A DNA stretch of 64,000 nucleotides. Source: Pedobacter sp. PACM 27299. Lineage in GTDB: Bacteria > Bacteroidota > Bacteroidia > Sphingobacteriales > Sphingobacteriaceae. The DNA is taken from assembly GCF_001412655.1 (NCBI RefSeq), contig NZ_CP012996.1, positions 2,790,001 through 2,854,000 of the forward strand, read 5' to 3'. Each line of letters opens with the position of its first letter. Within the stretch, counting starts at the first letter, position 1. The translations under genes and the position numbers were made by a program. Under the pieces are notes generated by a model that saw only the letters and a list, made by a program, of their open reading frames with translations, was not told where the DNA came from and did not search any database. Positions 1-9,387 of the stretch are shown here, one piece after another.

Positions 1-1210
1 CTTTTAGTAATAAACACTGCTGGTCGCTGTTTTTACCATACCTTAAGATTCCTAAACCTCCATCCTGTCCATTCGCGCCATCGCCAATCCATTGGGATTG
101 ATAAACAAAAGGTTTTGTTTTATTCTCCTGCAGGGCTGCGGCTATTTTCAAACCTGCATCTGAAACGACCACCTGACCTTGTTTTTGAACGATGTCGAGT
201 AATTCAGGCTGCGCTTTAATGTCAGCGTAAGCAATATCCACCCCGTAAACCAATTCTGCTGATTCATAAGTTTTGTCTTTAATGGCATCATTAATTGGAA
301 AGAAGACGCCATTGGTATAGGTGAGCTGCAGTGAAGTCTGAATTGCTTTTGCGAGCAGCTGATTGCGGTATTCAAAGATTCGGAGTTCTGGTTGGTAGTT
401 GTTGATCGCCTTTGCAAAAATAACAAATGGCAATAGTGCATATCGTTGGTAATAAGGCCCTTCAGTATAGTAGCCATCTGGAGAAAACAATTGATCTACT
501 TGTGCTAAATAACCAGTTTTACCGTCTTTTTTAGATCCCTTAATTGCCATTTGAACGTATTCAGGGAGATTCAAAACATATCCTGTCATCCCCACAGCAG
601 CAATATCCCAGGTGCCATGGTTGTGGATTTTATCAAAAGTCTCTTTACAATCGACGGTGAAAAACGTCATCATCGGTTTAAAAAGATGTTTTTCGATTGT
701 TCCCCTGTCTTTCGCAGAAATTGCATCATAAGCAAGGTCATAGCCTTGAATGGTGTACACCTGCCAGACAAAATCATTTAAACTCTGCCAGAATATTTTG
801 CCACCCTGGTGTCCTTCTTTACGTTTAGGGTGGAGCGGCCATTTCTCATACGCTTCTGCGTATTTCAGTAAGATATTGCTGATGTAATCCGCATATTTTT
901 TCTCCGCAGAAATTTGGTAGGCGATTCCGCAATTTAAGATGTGGGTATAGTTCTTTTTATGCTGTTCGTGTGTGTAACCTCCTCCGGCATCTGCGGGAGT
1001 AGGGACTACGATTGGCTGACTTAAGGCCAGATCAGCGTCTGTTTTAGCGACTGCATAGGAGCTTTTTAAAATGGGATAGGTCGAAACACCTTTCCTGATC
1101 GCAGGTACATTTCCTTTGGTCATCATGAGACCAGGATGTACCTGGGCGACCGCAGGCAATGAAAAATATAGACACAAGCATCCTAATACTAACTTCTTAA
1201 AGCAGTTCAT
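1..1210 (-). CDS. Alginate lyase, PL17 family (3' end outside window)
   Basis: An open frame of about 403 codons runs off the left edge, so the C-terminus is missing. It starts at ATG 1210 with a signal peptide ending near ALPAVAQ-like residues 17-23 (SLPAVAQ), so the product is probably periplasmic. An alpha-toroid lyase region follows. The HNHGTW motif places Asn197 and His198, and the TEGPYYQRY motif places Tyr257; these match the catalytic Asn/His/Tyr arrangement known for PL17 oligo-alginate lyases such as Alg17C. PL17 enzymes cleave alginate oligomers exolytically to unsaturated monouronates. The gene lies 59 bases downstream of a GntR regulator on the same strand and is probably co-transcribed with it. 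A related heparinase II/III-type lyase on another uronic acid polymer is the alternative. Confidence 0.88.
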   Translation of the reverse strand, partial: MNCFKKLVLGCLCLYFSLPAVAQVHPGLMMTKGNVPAIRKGVSTYPILKSSYAVAKTDADLALSQPIVVPTPADAGGGYTHEQHKKNYTHILNCGIAYQISAEKKYADYISNILLKYAEAYEKWPLHPKRKEGHQGGKIFWQSLNDFVWQVYTIQGYDLAYDAISAKDRGTIEKHLFKPMMTFFTVDCKETFDKIHNHGTWDIAAVGMTGYVLNLPEYVQMAIKGSKKDGKTGYLAQVDQLFSPDGYYTEGPYYQRYALLPFVIFAKAINNYQPELRIFEYRNQLLAKAIQTSLQLTYTNGVFFPINDAIKDKTYESAELVYGVDIAYADIKAQPELLDIVQKQGQVVVSDAGLKIAAALQENKTKPFVYQSQWIGDGANGQDGGLGILRYGKNSDQQCLLLK

Positions 1211-1269
1211 AATATGAATTAAAGAAGAGATTGGTCCTGATAAATCAGGAGAAGAATCAAATCATAGGT

Positions 1270-2007
1270 TTAAATTTTCTGAATTAGTTTTTGCGCAGCA
1301 AATCCTGCTCTGCTGATCTGGAACATATCGTCAAGATGTGCCGCAATCGCATTTTCTGCAGCATCAATATCCTGGTCTTCGATGGCTTTAAAAATTAAGC
1401 GGTGCTCATTTTTTGCCTGAATGCCACGATTTTCACCGCATATCTTATTTTCTACTATGTTTTTAATGAGGTCTGGGATAAGGATCAGAATCATAGATTC
1501 TATGACCGGGTTTTTAGTGGCCCTTGCAATTTTAATGTGGAAGATCATGTCTTCTTCAACGGCATTCTGCCCGCTGTCGATTTTAGATTCATAATCGATC
1601 ATGGCTTCTTTTAGACTGATCAGGTCTTGTTCTGTTCTTCTTTCGGCAGCCAGTTTGACTGCATCAAGTTCTAAATAATAGCGGGCTTCGAGTAGGGCAT
1701 TAAAATCATCTTTATTGAATTTTATAATATCAGTAATGATATTGTCCAATACTTTGATACTTAATCCAGATACATAGGTGCCACTTTGAGGGTTAGTGCG
1801 TAATAAACCATAGAACTCAAGTTTTAAGATGGCTTCTCTTACATAGCTTCTGCCTACGCCAAATTTTTCAGCAAGCATTCGTTCAGCAGGTAGCCTGTCG
1901 CCAGGTTGTAATTGTCCGGAAGTAATCAGAAGTTTCAGCTGGCCAATAATTTTGTCCACAGGTGATTCTATCTCGATTGATTTAATCGTTTCAATAAAAG
2001 CTTTCAT
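1270..2007 (-). CDS. GntR family regulator, FadR subfamily (FCD domain)
   Basis: A 245-residue protein with an N-terminal winged helix (about residues 12-80; PGDRLPAERMLAEKFGVGRSYVREAI is typical of GntR) and a C-terminal all-helical FCD ligand-binding domain (about 95-230). Histidines in FHIKIA, NEHRL and AAHLDD are placed where FCD domains bind a metal and an organic acid. Regulators of this type commonly sense sugar acids, which fits the lyases on both sides. A 38-bp perfect palindrome ends 5 bases upstream of the ATG, so autoregulation is likely. The PL17 gene follows downstream. The ligand (for example a KDG or uronate derivative) is inferred, not seen. Confidence 0.93.
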   Translation of the reverse strand: MKAFIETIKSIEIESPVDKIIGQLKLLITSGQLQPGDRLPAERMLAEKFGVGRSYVREAILKLEFYGLLRTNPQSGTYVSGLSIKVLDNIITDIIKFNKDDFNALLEARYYLELDAVKLAAERRTEQDLISLKEAMIDYESKIDSGQNAVEEDMIFHIKIARATKNPVIESMILILIPDLIKNIVENKICGENRGIQAKNEHRLIFKAIEDQDIDAAENAIAAHLDDMFQISRAGFAAQKLIQKI

Positions 2008-2011
2008 ACGT

Positions 2012-2049
2012 TATATTTGGTTTACCAATTAATTGGTAAACCAAATATA
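2012..2049. promoter_or_regulatory. 38-bp perfect palindrome, probable GntR operator at the gntR promoter
   Basis: The two 19-base halves are exact reverse complements, centred between 2030 and 2031. Each half carries the motif TTGGTTTACCAA (or its complement), itself close to the FadR-type TGGT-n-ACCA operator. Reading toward the gene on the minus strand it includes TATATTTG, a match to the Bacteroidota -7 element TAnnTTTG, so bound regulator would cover the promoter. The gntR ATG is only 5 bases away. The same core recurs in the palindrome at 2961-3008. Confidence 0.75.
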
Positions 2050-2085
2050 TAAAACATAATTACATTAGCAAAATATTCATCCTTT

Positions 2086-2967
2086 TTATTTCCCTACCTT
2101 TTGAATGCTGAAATCATTGAACCGGATTTCCTCATCTCTTAAATAGCTTTTATCATTTAAGCTCCTGTATAAGCCCCATTTAGGTCTGCAGAAACTGGTT
2201 CCCTGGCGCCAAAGGTTCAGGTCTTCTTTTTTAAAATGAAGCAATTCCTGCTGGTCAGTAAGGCGGGTGGCCTTAATCTCATAACTGCCATGTTCAGAAA
2301 ACAGGACTGTCTCTGTAAATTCAACCCATTGCCCTTCGAAATCTTTAAGGGATACTTCGTGTAATTTTCCCAGACTGCTTTGGTCATTGCCACCGCCATT
2401 GTGAATGATCTCCAGTTTATTGCCTGCTTTTTTATTTCTGGCCGTCAGGGTGATGATGGGCATGTCTGCATCGCCATCGCCTGGTTTAATTTGGTGCAGG
2501 TGAGAAAATGAAGGGGAGGCTTGAAAATCTTTATCCAGTTTCATTTTCCATTTATAAGTAAAGGTATTGTTCAATGCAGCAATCAGAGAATCCGGTGATT
2601 TATCATAGGTTTTGATCTCTATGCGCTGACGGTCCGTTTTTGGGGTGCAGCGGTCGTTATCTGGAGTCACATGGAGAAAAAAAACAAATACGTAAGCATT
2701 GAGGTCTTTGTCAAAAACTTGTCGGATGTGTTTTCCGAAAGCCGCATGGCCGCAGTCTGGAACTTCAACCACATCACCAGTACCTCCAAAAACTTTATTG
2801 ATCAAAGCATAGGTTTCTGTTTTACCATCAGCAGTTAAGGTCACACCTGGATTTAAAATGGCTGTAGCTTCTTTTTTTATCGGCGGAGTTTGTGCGATGT
2901 TCTTTTTACAAGCCAGACTCAGGTAGCAAAATGCGATGAGGGTCAGGAGGGATAAGTTCAATTTCAT
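2086..2967 (-). CDS. Lyase-like lipoprotein (jelly-roll polysaccharide lyase, PF14099-like)
   Basis: A 293-residue protein with a lipoprotein signal (LSLAC, lipid-modified Cys20). The body contains an RQRIEIKTYD segment near residue 115, HLHQIKPGDGDAD near residue 157, and a C-terminal FCRPKWGLYRSL / YLRDEEIRF signature. Such R-x-E-x-K and QIK motifs occur in concanavalin-like beta-jelly-roll lyases (heparin lyase I-like family, also alginate lyases), and the neighbouring PL17 gene and GntR regulator support action on a uronic acid polysaccharide. The reaction itself is inferred. The ATG lies inside a 48-bp palindrome that also holds a -7-like element, so control by the GntR protein is likely. 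It is transcribed in the same direction as gntR but from its own promoter. Confidence 0.72.
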   Translation of the reverse strand: MKLNLSLLTLIAFCYLSLACKKNIAQTPPIKKEATAILNPGVTLTADGKTETYALINKVFGGTGDVVEVPDCGHAAFGKHIRQVFDKDLNAYVFVFFLHVTPDNDRCTPKTDRQRIEIKTYDKSPDSLIAALNNTFTYKWKMKLDKDFQASPSFSHLHQIKPGDGDADMPIITLTARNKKAGNKLEIIHNGGGNDQSSLGKLHEVSLKDFEGQWVEFTETVLFSEHGSYEIKATRLTDQQELLHFKKEDLNLWRQGTSFCRPKWGLYRSLNDKSYLRDEEIRFNDFSIQKVGK

Positions 2968-3008
2968 ATTGTATATATTTGGTTAACCAAATATATACAA
3001 TATGAAAT
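2961..3008. promoter_or_regulatory. 48-bp perfect palindrome over the lyase start codon, probable GntR operator
   Basis: Two exact 24-base arms meet at GGTT|AACC (centre 2984/2985). The core TTGGTTAACCAA resembles the motif in the gntR palindrome. The lyase ATG (2967-2965) lies in the left arm, and the right arm holds an ATG AAA TAG mini-frame on the plus strand. TATATTTG, matching the Bacteroidota -7 element, is present on both strands. A transcript starting just downstream would have a leader of only about 15 bases. Confidence 0.72.
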
Positions 3009-3360
3009 AGGGTTCTTATTAAATCTCATATTCTGTTTGGCGATCATATTTTATGTGGTAATCCTATTCAGTTTAGCACTTATATGCTGTTTTAGTATAA
3101 GGGTACTTAGCTTCAATTGCCTATTTTTAGGTTATTTTTCTTAAAAGTATTTCTCAAAGATGTAAATGGATTTAAAAAATAGCTTATAGGATTTAATTTC
3201 TTAGCTTTATGTAAATGCGTTTATGTATTGAGCTGTCTGATCAGATCCTTTTGCCATTTTGTATCGGTTGTGTTAAAAACGGGCTAATGGATTTTTATTT
3301 TTCGATATCAATTACTTAGTAATATAGGATCAAGCTATTTATTAATTAACATCTATCAAT
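3009..3360. other. Gene-free stretch
   Basis: About 350 AT-rich bases between the divergent lyase and Ntn hydrolase genes. I see no supported gene, RNA or repeat here beyond the palindrome at its left edge; it presumably holds the promoter of the gene at 3361. Confidence 0.6.
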
Positions 3361-4401
3361 ATGAAGTATCTTTTCTCTTTTGTTTTTGTAGCATTTCTTT
3401 TTATTCAAAAAGAAGCTTTAGCTTGTACACGTGTGGTGTACAAAGGTCCGAATGGAATGGTGCTCACTGCACGAAGTATGGATTGGAAAGATGAAATCTC
3501 TGCCAACTTATGGGTATTTCCCAGAGGAATTGCCCGGACTGGAGAGGTTGGTCCGCAATCTTTAAAATGGACTTCCAAGTATGGCAGCGTCATTTCCAGC
3601 GCCTGGGACATTGCCACAGTAGATGGGTTAAATGAAAAAGGACTGGTCGCCAATGTATTGTGGCTGGTAGAGTCCAGTTATCCAAAATTTGAACCTGAAG
3701 GTAAAAAGAAAGGGATCAGTATTTCGGCCTGGGCACAATATGTATTAGATAATTTTGGTAGTGTAAAAGAAGCGGTAACGGCATTAAAGGATGAACCTTT
3801 TGTGGTGGTCAGCGATTATGTACCTGGGACCAAAAAATTCACTACGCTTCATTTGTCTATTTCTGATGCTGCTGGTGATAATGCCATATTTGAATACATC
3901 AATGGAAAATTAGTGATTCATCATGATGCTGCTTATACGGTGATGACCAATTCGCCGATATTCGATGAGCAGCTTGCTTTAGATAAGTATTGGGCGGGTA
4001 TTCCTGGAACAATTATGTTGCCGGGCACCAACCGTGCTGCTGATCGTTTCGTAAGAGCTTCTTATTATATCAAAGCAATTCCACAAACGGAGGATGTCAG
4101 GGTTGCTGTGGCGAGTGTATTTAGTGTGATCCGCAATTGTTCTGTTCCATTTGGCATCAGCTCAGAAACGGAACCGAATATTTCTTCCACCCGATGGAGA
4201 TCTGTAGCAGATCAAAAGAACAAAGTCTATTATTTTGAAAATGTACTGACCCCTGGAACTTTTTGGGTAGACCTTAATAAATTTGATTTAAAGGAAGGAG
4301 CGAAATCTATGAAGTTGACCTTGAGTAAAGGAGTAGCTTTAAATGGATTATCAAATCCGGATTTTAAAGCGGCAGAACCTTTTAAATTTTTAGGGATTTA
4401 A
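3361..4401 (+). CDS. Linear amide C-N hydrolase, choloylglycine hydrolase / penicillin V acylase family
   Basis: A 346-residue Ntn hydrolase. A signal peptide ends at ALA21, immediately followed by Cys22, which becomes the N-terminal nucleophile after cleavage. Arg38 and Asp41 (ARSMDW) then correspond to mature Arg17 and Asp20, the spacing known for bile salt hydrolases and penicillin V acylases. NEKGLVANVLWL and VMTNSP later in the chain fit the conserved Asn positions. The enzyme probably hydrolyses an amide bond in the periplasm; the substrate (acyl-homoserine lactone, penicillin V-like amide or conjugated acid) cannot be told from sequence. It appears monocistronic, with a strong hairpin 73 bases downstream. 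Confidence 0.9.
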   Translation: MKYLFSFVFVAFLFIQKEALACTRVVYKGPNGMVLTARSMDWKDEISANLWVFPRGIARTGEVGPQSLKWTSKYGSVISSAWDIATVDGLNEKGLVANVLWLVESSYPKFEPEGKKKGISISAWAQYVLDNFGSVKEAVTALKDEPFVVVSDYVPGTKKFTTLHLSISDAAGDNAIFEYINGKLVIHHDAAYTVMTNSPIFDEQLALDKYWAGIPGTIMLPGTNRAADRFVRASYYIKAIPQTEDVRVAVASVFSVIRNCSVPFGISSETEPNISSTRWRSVADQKNKVYYFENVLTPGTFWVDLNKFDLKEGAKSMKLTLSKGVALNGLSNPDFKAAEPFKFLGI

Positions 4402-4473
4402 ATCTGCTGAATGTTCTCAGTCTTCCTCAGAAATACCATTCATCTTTCTGTAGGAACCCATTGTTTTTTCTTC

Positions 4474-4516
4474 AGGGATACGCCGGTTTAAAGCGTATCC
4501 CTACACTATGTTTTTT
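4474..4516 (+). terminator. Hairpin terminator after the Ntn hydrolase gene
   Basis: A 10-bp perfect stem AGGGATACGC / GCGTATCCCT with a 9-base loop, followed after 8 bases by six T residues (4511-4516). Confidence 0.6.
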
Positions 4517-4627
4517 CCATAATACGGTTGCTGATCCAAAGAATCCTACTTTAAAGAAAAGATCCTGATTAACAATATTTAACACTTATCAATCTTGGAA
4601 ATAATTAGCTTTACTCACCAAAAAATT

Positions 4628-6864
4628 ATGATGTATAAACGCGCTTTCCTCCTGGCATTCTTCTTATTCGTGTGTGGTTACCATAGTAATGCACAAACTG
4701 ATATCAATGGAAGTTTTGAAAATATAGATGCTAAAACAAGCAGGCCTAAGGGCTGGACTTACGGCTTTAACAAAACACAGGAATCTACTTATCCTACTAA
4801 ATTAGACAGCCTGATTAAGAAAAAGGGAAAGTATAGCGTTTCTATTGAAAAGAAAGAAGATGGAGAAGGATATAGTGTCATTGAGTCTGTGATCTCAGAG
4901 AACTATAAAGGTGGTACGATTGATTTGGTGGGCTATATGAAAACTGAAGACGTAGCTAAAGGATTTGCTGGTATATGGTTAAGATTGGACGGTGAAGGCG
5001 GCCGGACGCTGAAGCTAGAAAACATGCAGCAGCAGGCGATAACGGGTACAAATGAATGGAAACAATATTTTATTAAACTACCTTATGAGGGGGATGTGAG
5101 AAGCATTCATTTTGGCGGACTGCTGGCTGGAGAGGGGAAAGCCTGGTTTGATGACCTGGAAATATACATTGATGGTAAAAAGATCGAGACCCTAAAACCA
5201 CGTGCTTTAGCAGCTGCAGAGCGCGATAACGAATTTAATAAAAGCTCAAAAATCCAATCATTTATTCCAAATCAGCAGCAGATTAAAAACATCGCAGTTG
5301 CGGGTCAATTCTGGGGCTTTTTAAAATATCATCATCCTTCTATTGCTAAAGGAGATTACAATTGGGATGGGGAATTATTCAGATTTCTGCCCTCGGTAAT
5401 TGCAGCGAAAAACAACGCAGAATTGAGTACTGCATTGGAAAAATATTTAGACAAATTACCTCCAATAGCAGCCTGTAAATCTTGCAGCAAAACAAGCCGG
5501 GTTAGCACCTCTAAACCTAATTATGGCGATTTGTTAAGGGGCAAAGTCTTGAGTCCTTCCATCAGCAAAAAGCTCAGCGATATTCTGAAAAATGCCAGCA
5601 TTAAAGAAAATTATTATGTCGCGATGAACGATGGGGTTGGCAATCCCAAATTTCAGAACGAACGGGATTATGAAGACATGAAATATCCAGATGCTGGTTA
5701 CCGTATTTTAAGTTTGTATAGGTATTGGAACATGATCAATTACTTTTTCCCCTATAAATACCAGGTGGATGAAGATTGGAACAAAGTGCTGTATGATTTT
5801 GTACCCCAATTTCTGTCTGCAGAAAACGACCTGGGGTATAACTTAGCCGCGTTAAAATTGATTGCAAAAATTAGCGATACACATGCCAATCTTTGGAATA
5901 AGCATGGGATATTAGATCAATATAAAGGGATGAATACTGCGCCTTTTAAAGCGACTTTTATAGAGGAAAAACTCATCATTACGGGTTTTTACCTGGATAC
6001 TTTGGGCATTAAAAATAAGCTGAAAATTGGTGATGAGATCCTGACCATTAATGGTAAAAAAGTTGGCGATCTGGTACAGGAATTTTTACCAGTTACCGCG
6101 GCCTCTAATTACGAGACGCAATTGAGGGATTTGCCGAAAGCTTTCTTATTGCGAACCAGCAAGCCAACGATGGCATTGGGATTTAAAAATGAAAAAGAAA
6201 CTTTTGATCTGGAAGTACCCATGGTCAATATCCGCCTGACGTATAAAAACATCGATTACACCAAGCCGAAGGGCTATCATCTGCTGAATGACAAGCTTGG
6301 CTATGTTTATCCTGCAAAATATAAAAACACTGATTTGAATGACATCAAAAAGCTTTTGAAAATACAAATGGGATAGTGATAGATATGCGTTGTTATCCTT
6401 CAGATTTCATGCCTTTCACCTTTGGTGAATATATCAAACAAGACAAAACACCTTTTGTAAAGTTTAGCACAGGCAGTGTTGCACAACCAGGGACTTTTGT
6501 GATTGGAAAAGACCTGATGAACGGTGGGAATAAGGATGCCTATAAAGGTAAGGTGGTGGTGATTGTAAATGCAGAAAGCCAGAGTAATGCGGAGTACACG
6601 ACAATGGCTTTCCAGAGTTCTCCAAATGTGAAAGTAATTGGCAGTCAGACGGCAGGAGCTGATGGCAATGTTTCTACCATTGTATTGCCAGGTGGGATAT
6701 CTTCATGGATTTCTGGAATTGGGGTGTTTTATCCAGATGGTAAGCCCACTCAAAGAGTGGGAGTACGCATAGATTATCCGATTAAACCAACTGTAAAAGG
6801 TATAACTGAGGGTAAAGATGAGCTGTTGGAAAAAGCGGTTTCGCTGCTGGAAGCAGGTTGGTAA
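4628..6864 (+). pseudogene. S41 family peptidase, split by a one-base frameshift
   Basis: Two adjacent frames read as one S41 (tail-specific/tricorn-like) protease of about 745 residues. The ATG at 4628 gives a signal peptide (FLLAFFLFVCGYHSNAQ); a TTG 33 bases upstream is also in frame but less likely. A jelly-roll-like domain (about residues 25-190) is followed by the S41 helical part and a PDZ-like stretch (KIGDEILTINGKKVGDL). The first frame ends at TAG 6374-6376. The family sequence continues one frame back as NGIVIDMRCYPSDF. One added A in the A5 run at 6347-6351 would restore a single frame. The nucleophile region ESQSNAEYT and TAGADGNVS lie in the second part, so the first part alone should be inactive. 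A real deletion, a sequencing error or slippage at CAAAAAG are all possible. Confidence 0.85.
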
Positions 6865-6896
6865 TAGCGGCTTGGTGCTAGGGGGTTAGTGATAGG

Positions 6897-7430
6897 TTAC
6901 AGTTCAGTCTTATGAATGCTGTAACGTAGGGATACCAAACCGGTTTTATAAGTTTGGCTTTCCAAAAGTGTCAGTTTATGGCGACTATCCTGCTCCCGGA
7001 ATAGGGGTTTACCACTGCCAAGTAATATAGGATGAACAGAGAGCCATAATTCATCAACTAGTGCTGCTTTCATGAAGGAGTCACTGAGTTCCGCACCACC
7101 ATATAACCAGATATCTTTGCCCGGCTGTTCTTTGATCTTTTGGGCCTCGATAATGCTATTTTCGGCGATCAATATCGCGCCATCTCTTACTGTTTTCAAG
7201 CTGGAAGAGAACACATATTCTTTCATTCCAGGAACAATTTCCCCATTGTTGTTTTCGGCATGCTGCTGTGCTGCTTCATAACTTTTTCGGCCAATAAAAA
7301 TGCTGTCTATACGGCCAAAGAACTCGTTTAAGCCATAATCCTGATCTGTAAAACACCAGTCATATTCACCATTCCGGCCCTCAATATATCCATCCAATGT
7401 GACTGCTAGGCCTAATATTAATTTTCTCAT
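6897..7430 (-). CDS. Dihydrofolate reductase family protein (RibD C-terminal domain)
   Basis: A 177-residue protein starting at ATG 7430, which is preceded by an AAGGAT sequence; a TTG 24 bases upstream is in frame but unsupported. MRKLILGLAVTLDGYIEG, a central IGRKSYEAA and DIWLYGGAELSDSFMKAALVDELWLSVHPILLGSGKPLF are the standard landmarks of the RibD-C/YwjB/YyaP group of NAD(P)H-dependent reductases. The physiological substrate of these stand-alone proteins is mostly unknown; it is not the housekeeping FolA. It is 67 bases downstream of an AraC regulator on the same strand. Confidence 0.88.
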   Translation of the reverse strand: MRKLILGLAVTLDGYIEGRNGEYDWCFTDQDYGLNEFFGRIDSIFIGRKSYEAAQQHAENNNGEIVPGMKEYVFSSSLKTVRDGAILIAENSIIEAQKIKEQPGKDIWLYGGAELSDSFMKAALVDELWLSVHPILLGSGKPLFREQDSRHKLTLLESQTYKTGLVSLRYSIHKTEL

Positions 7431-7496
7431 ATCCTTAATGTTTTTGTAAGGCAAAATTGGAAAGATTAGAGGAGCTAAAATTGTACAAATCGGACA

Positions 7497-8279
7497 TTAA
7501 TAAAGAATGTCATTTGCCTGTGTAAACTGAGCAGGAGCACAGCCAGTGTAAGCTTTATAGTCGCGGTTAAAATGCGACTGGTCATAATAACCACTTTTAT
7601 AGGCGATTTCTGTAAGCGAGAGTATAGGGTAGTTTTTGAGGTGCTGCAATGACTGTAAAAACCGGCAAATCCGCAGGTATTCTTTGGGTGATAAACCAAT
7701 ATGCTGCTGAAATTTTCTGGAAAGATGGCGCTGACTAATGCCTGCGTCATTTATCAGCTGACTTACAGCGGCCAAACCACCGGAAAGTTGTGCCTGCTGC
7801 AGGCAGTAGCCCAATTGTGCATCATTTTTATCCAAAGCCAATTGCTGTATCAAATAATTTTGTGCCAGGGATACTCTTGTTTCATGATTAGGCGCCGCAG
7901 CTAGCCGATCCTCTATTTCTTCTACGAGGTTATTCCAGACATCAGATAAAGCTGCTGTAGTATCTGATAAAATGTGCATGGGGATCTGGAAGAATTGATA
8001 GGCCATTCCTGGATGAAAACAAATGGCGAGGCAACCAGCTCCTTTGCGCATCTGCACTTCCATCGGCCGACTCATGCGAGCGTTAATGATACTGCCCTTA
8101 TGCAGTTCATCGCCAATAATTGCCACTGGGGTACTGGTATAATTCAGAAACAATTCTACACAGGTATCAGGAAGTACCCGCACATGACGGGTATCTGTCT
8201 CCTCATCGCATTCCATCGTGCAGATCAGCTTCACATAAGGCCGGAGATTAGAAATGATGTCATACGACTGAATCCGCAT
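7497..8279 (-). CDS. AraC family transcriptional regulator
   Basis: A 260-residue protein with a C-terminal pair of helix-turn-helix motifs (about residues 165-250): INDAGISQRHLSRKFQQHIGLSPKEYLRICRF followed by LTEIAYKSGYYDQSHFNRDYKAYTGCAPAQF, which is diagnostic for AraC/XylS. The N-terminal 150 residues look like the cupin-type DUF6597 sensor (LRPYVKLICTMEC, VLPDTCVELFLNY, CLAICFHPGM). The ligand is unknown. The reductase gene downstream may be part of its transcript. Confidence 0.92.
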   Translation of the reverse strand: MRIQSYDIISNLRPYVKLICTMECDEETDTRHVRVLPDTCVELFLNYTSTPVAIIGDELHKGSIINARMSRPMEVQMRKGAGCLAICFHPGMAYQFFQIPMHILSDTTAALSDVWNNLVEEIEDRLAAAPNHETRVSLAQNYLIQQLALDKNDAQLGYCLQQAQLSGGLAAVSQLINDAGISQRHLSRKFQQHIGLSPKEYLRICRFLQSLQHLKNYPILSLTEIAYKSGYYDQSHFNRDYKAYTGCAPAQFTQANDILY

Positions 8280-8304
8280 AATTTATAAATATTGATGATT
8301 TTTT

Positions 8305-9387
8305 TTACAGCAACTTTAGCGCCAATGCAGCAATGTCTCTGGTAATTTGTGTGGGCGAATGACAGTCGCAATTACTGAACCCGATCACATAAATGTCCTT
8401 AGAGGGGATGTACACTCCCATGGTTTTAAACCCAAAGATACTGCCCCCATGTTCTCTAACCGCTATTCCATTGATTTCTTTCAGGTGCCAGCCGTAGCCA
8501 TAAGTAAAGGCTTCGCCATTATTTAATTTGTACGTGGTAAATGCTTTTTTTGTTTCTTCGGCATTGAGCAGTAGGTTGCTGTTTAATGCATTTTGCCATT
8601 TTAGCATATCCGCTGACGTAGACATCAAAGCACCGGAGGAAAAAGGAATGCTAAAACTAATGATCGTTTTATTGACATATCCGTATTCCTTTTCATGGTA
8701 GCCATAGGCTTTTTTATCAATAATTTTCCTGTCGCTGGCATAATAGGAGTGGTTCATGCCCGCTTTTTCAAATATATGATGCTTAATGAAATCCTCATAG
8801 GAAATTCCAGCGATCAATTCTATAAGGTATCCCAATACTACATAACCGGAATTATTATATTCGAACTTTTCTCCGGGAGCAAAATCCGGCTGCTCGTTTT
8901 TTAAGAAGTCGACCATCATTTTAGGGGTCATTTCCTTTTGTGCAATTTCAGATAGTGTTTTCATTTTGGTGAAATCTTTGATGCCTGAGGTATGCGTTAG
9001 TAAATGATGTACGGTGATCTGATCTCCAGACGGGTAATCAGGGATGTATTTGCTGATCGGATCCTGAGTAGCTAACTTTCCCTGCGCTTCCAGCATCAGC
9101 ACTGCGATCGCTGTAAACTGCTTGGTCATGGAGCCCAATTGAAATACATTTTCTGGGCTAAGATTTACATCCAATTCTAAATTGGCTTTGCCGAAAGCTT
9201 TATGATAAATGGGCTTTCCATTTTTAGCCACCATAAATACGGCACCTGGCCCATTTTTATCCCGGAATTCGCTTTGAATTATACGATCTGTTTTGGTTTC
9301 AAAACTTTGTGCAAAAGCGTTAATGAATGGGGTATAAATGAGCATAAATACCAGTAGTAATGATCGGTTTAGCTTTATTTTATTCAT
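8305..9387 (-). CDS. Class C beta-lactamase-like serine hydrolase
   Basis: A 360-residue protein with a signal peptide (LLLVFMLIYTPFINAFAQ) and the three active-site elements of the class C/penicillin-binding fold: SMTK (SxxK nucleophile, near residue 87), YNNSGY (YxN) near residue 176, and HGG near residue 315 replacing KTG. Members act as esterases, D-aminopeptidases or carboxypeptidases as often as lactamases, so antibiotic resistance should not be assumed. It ends 25 bases upstream of the AraC gene start on the same strand. Confidence 0.9.
   Translation of the reverse strand: MNKIKLNRSLLLVFMLIYTPFINAFAQSFETKTDRIIQSEFRDKNGPGAVFMVAKNGKPIYHKAFGKANLELDVNLSPENVFQLGSMTKQFTAIAVLMLEAQGKLATQDPISKYIPDYPSGDQITVHHLLTHTSGIKDFTKMKTLSEIAQKEMTPKMMVDFLKNEQPDFAPGEKFEYNNSGYVVLGYLIELIAGISYEDFIKHHIFEKAGMNHSYYASDRKIIDKKAYGYHEKEYGYVNKTIISFSIPFSSGALMSTSADMLKWQNALNSNLLLNAEETKKAFTTYKLNNGEAFTYGYGWHLKEINGIAVREHGGSIFGFKTMGVYIPSKDIYVIGFSNCDCHSPTQITRDIAALALKLL

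Noticed and set aside
6341..6360. Programmed -1 frameshifting in the S41 gene
   Set aside because: The slip site is C AAA AAG, not a full slippery heptamer, and I see no strong downstream structure; a simple deletion or sequencing error is likelier, though not excluded.
8305..9387. Antibiotic-resistance beta-lactamase
   Set aside because: SxxK, YxN and HGG fit the class C fold, but HGG in place of KTG and the family's breadth do not support calling it a resistance enzyme.
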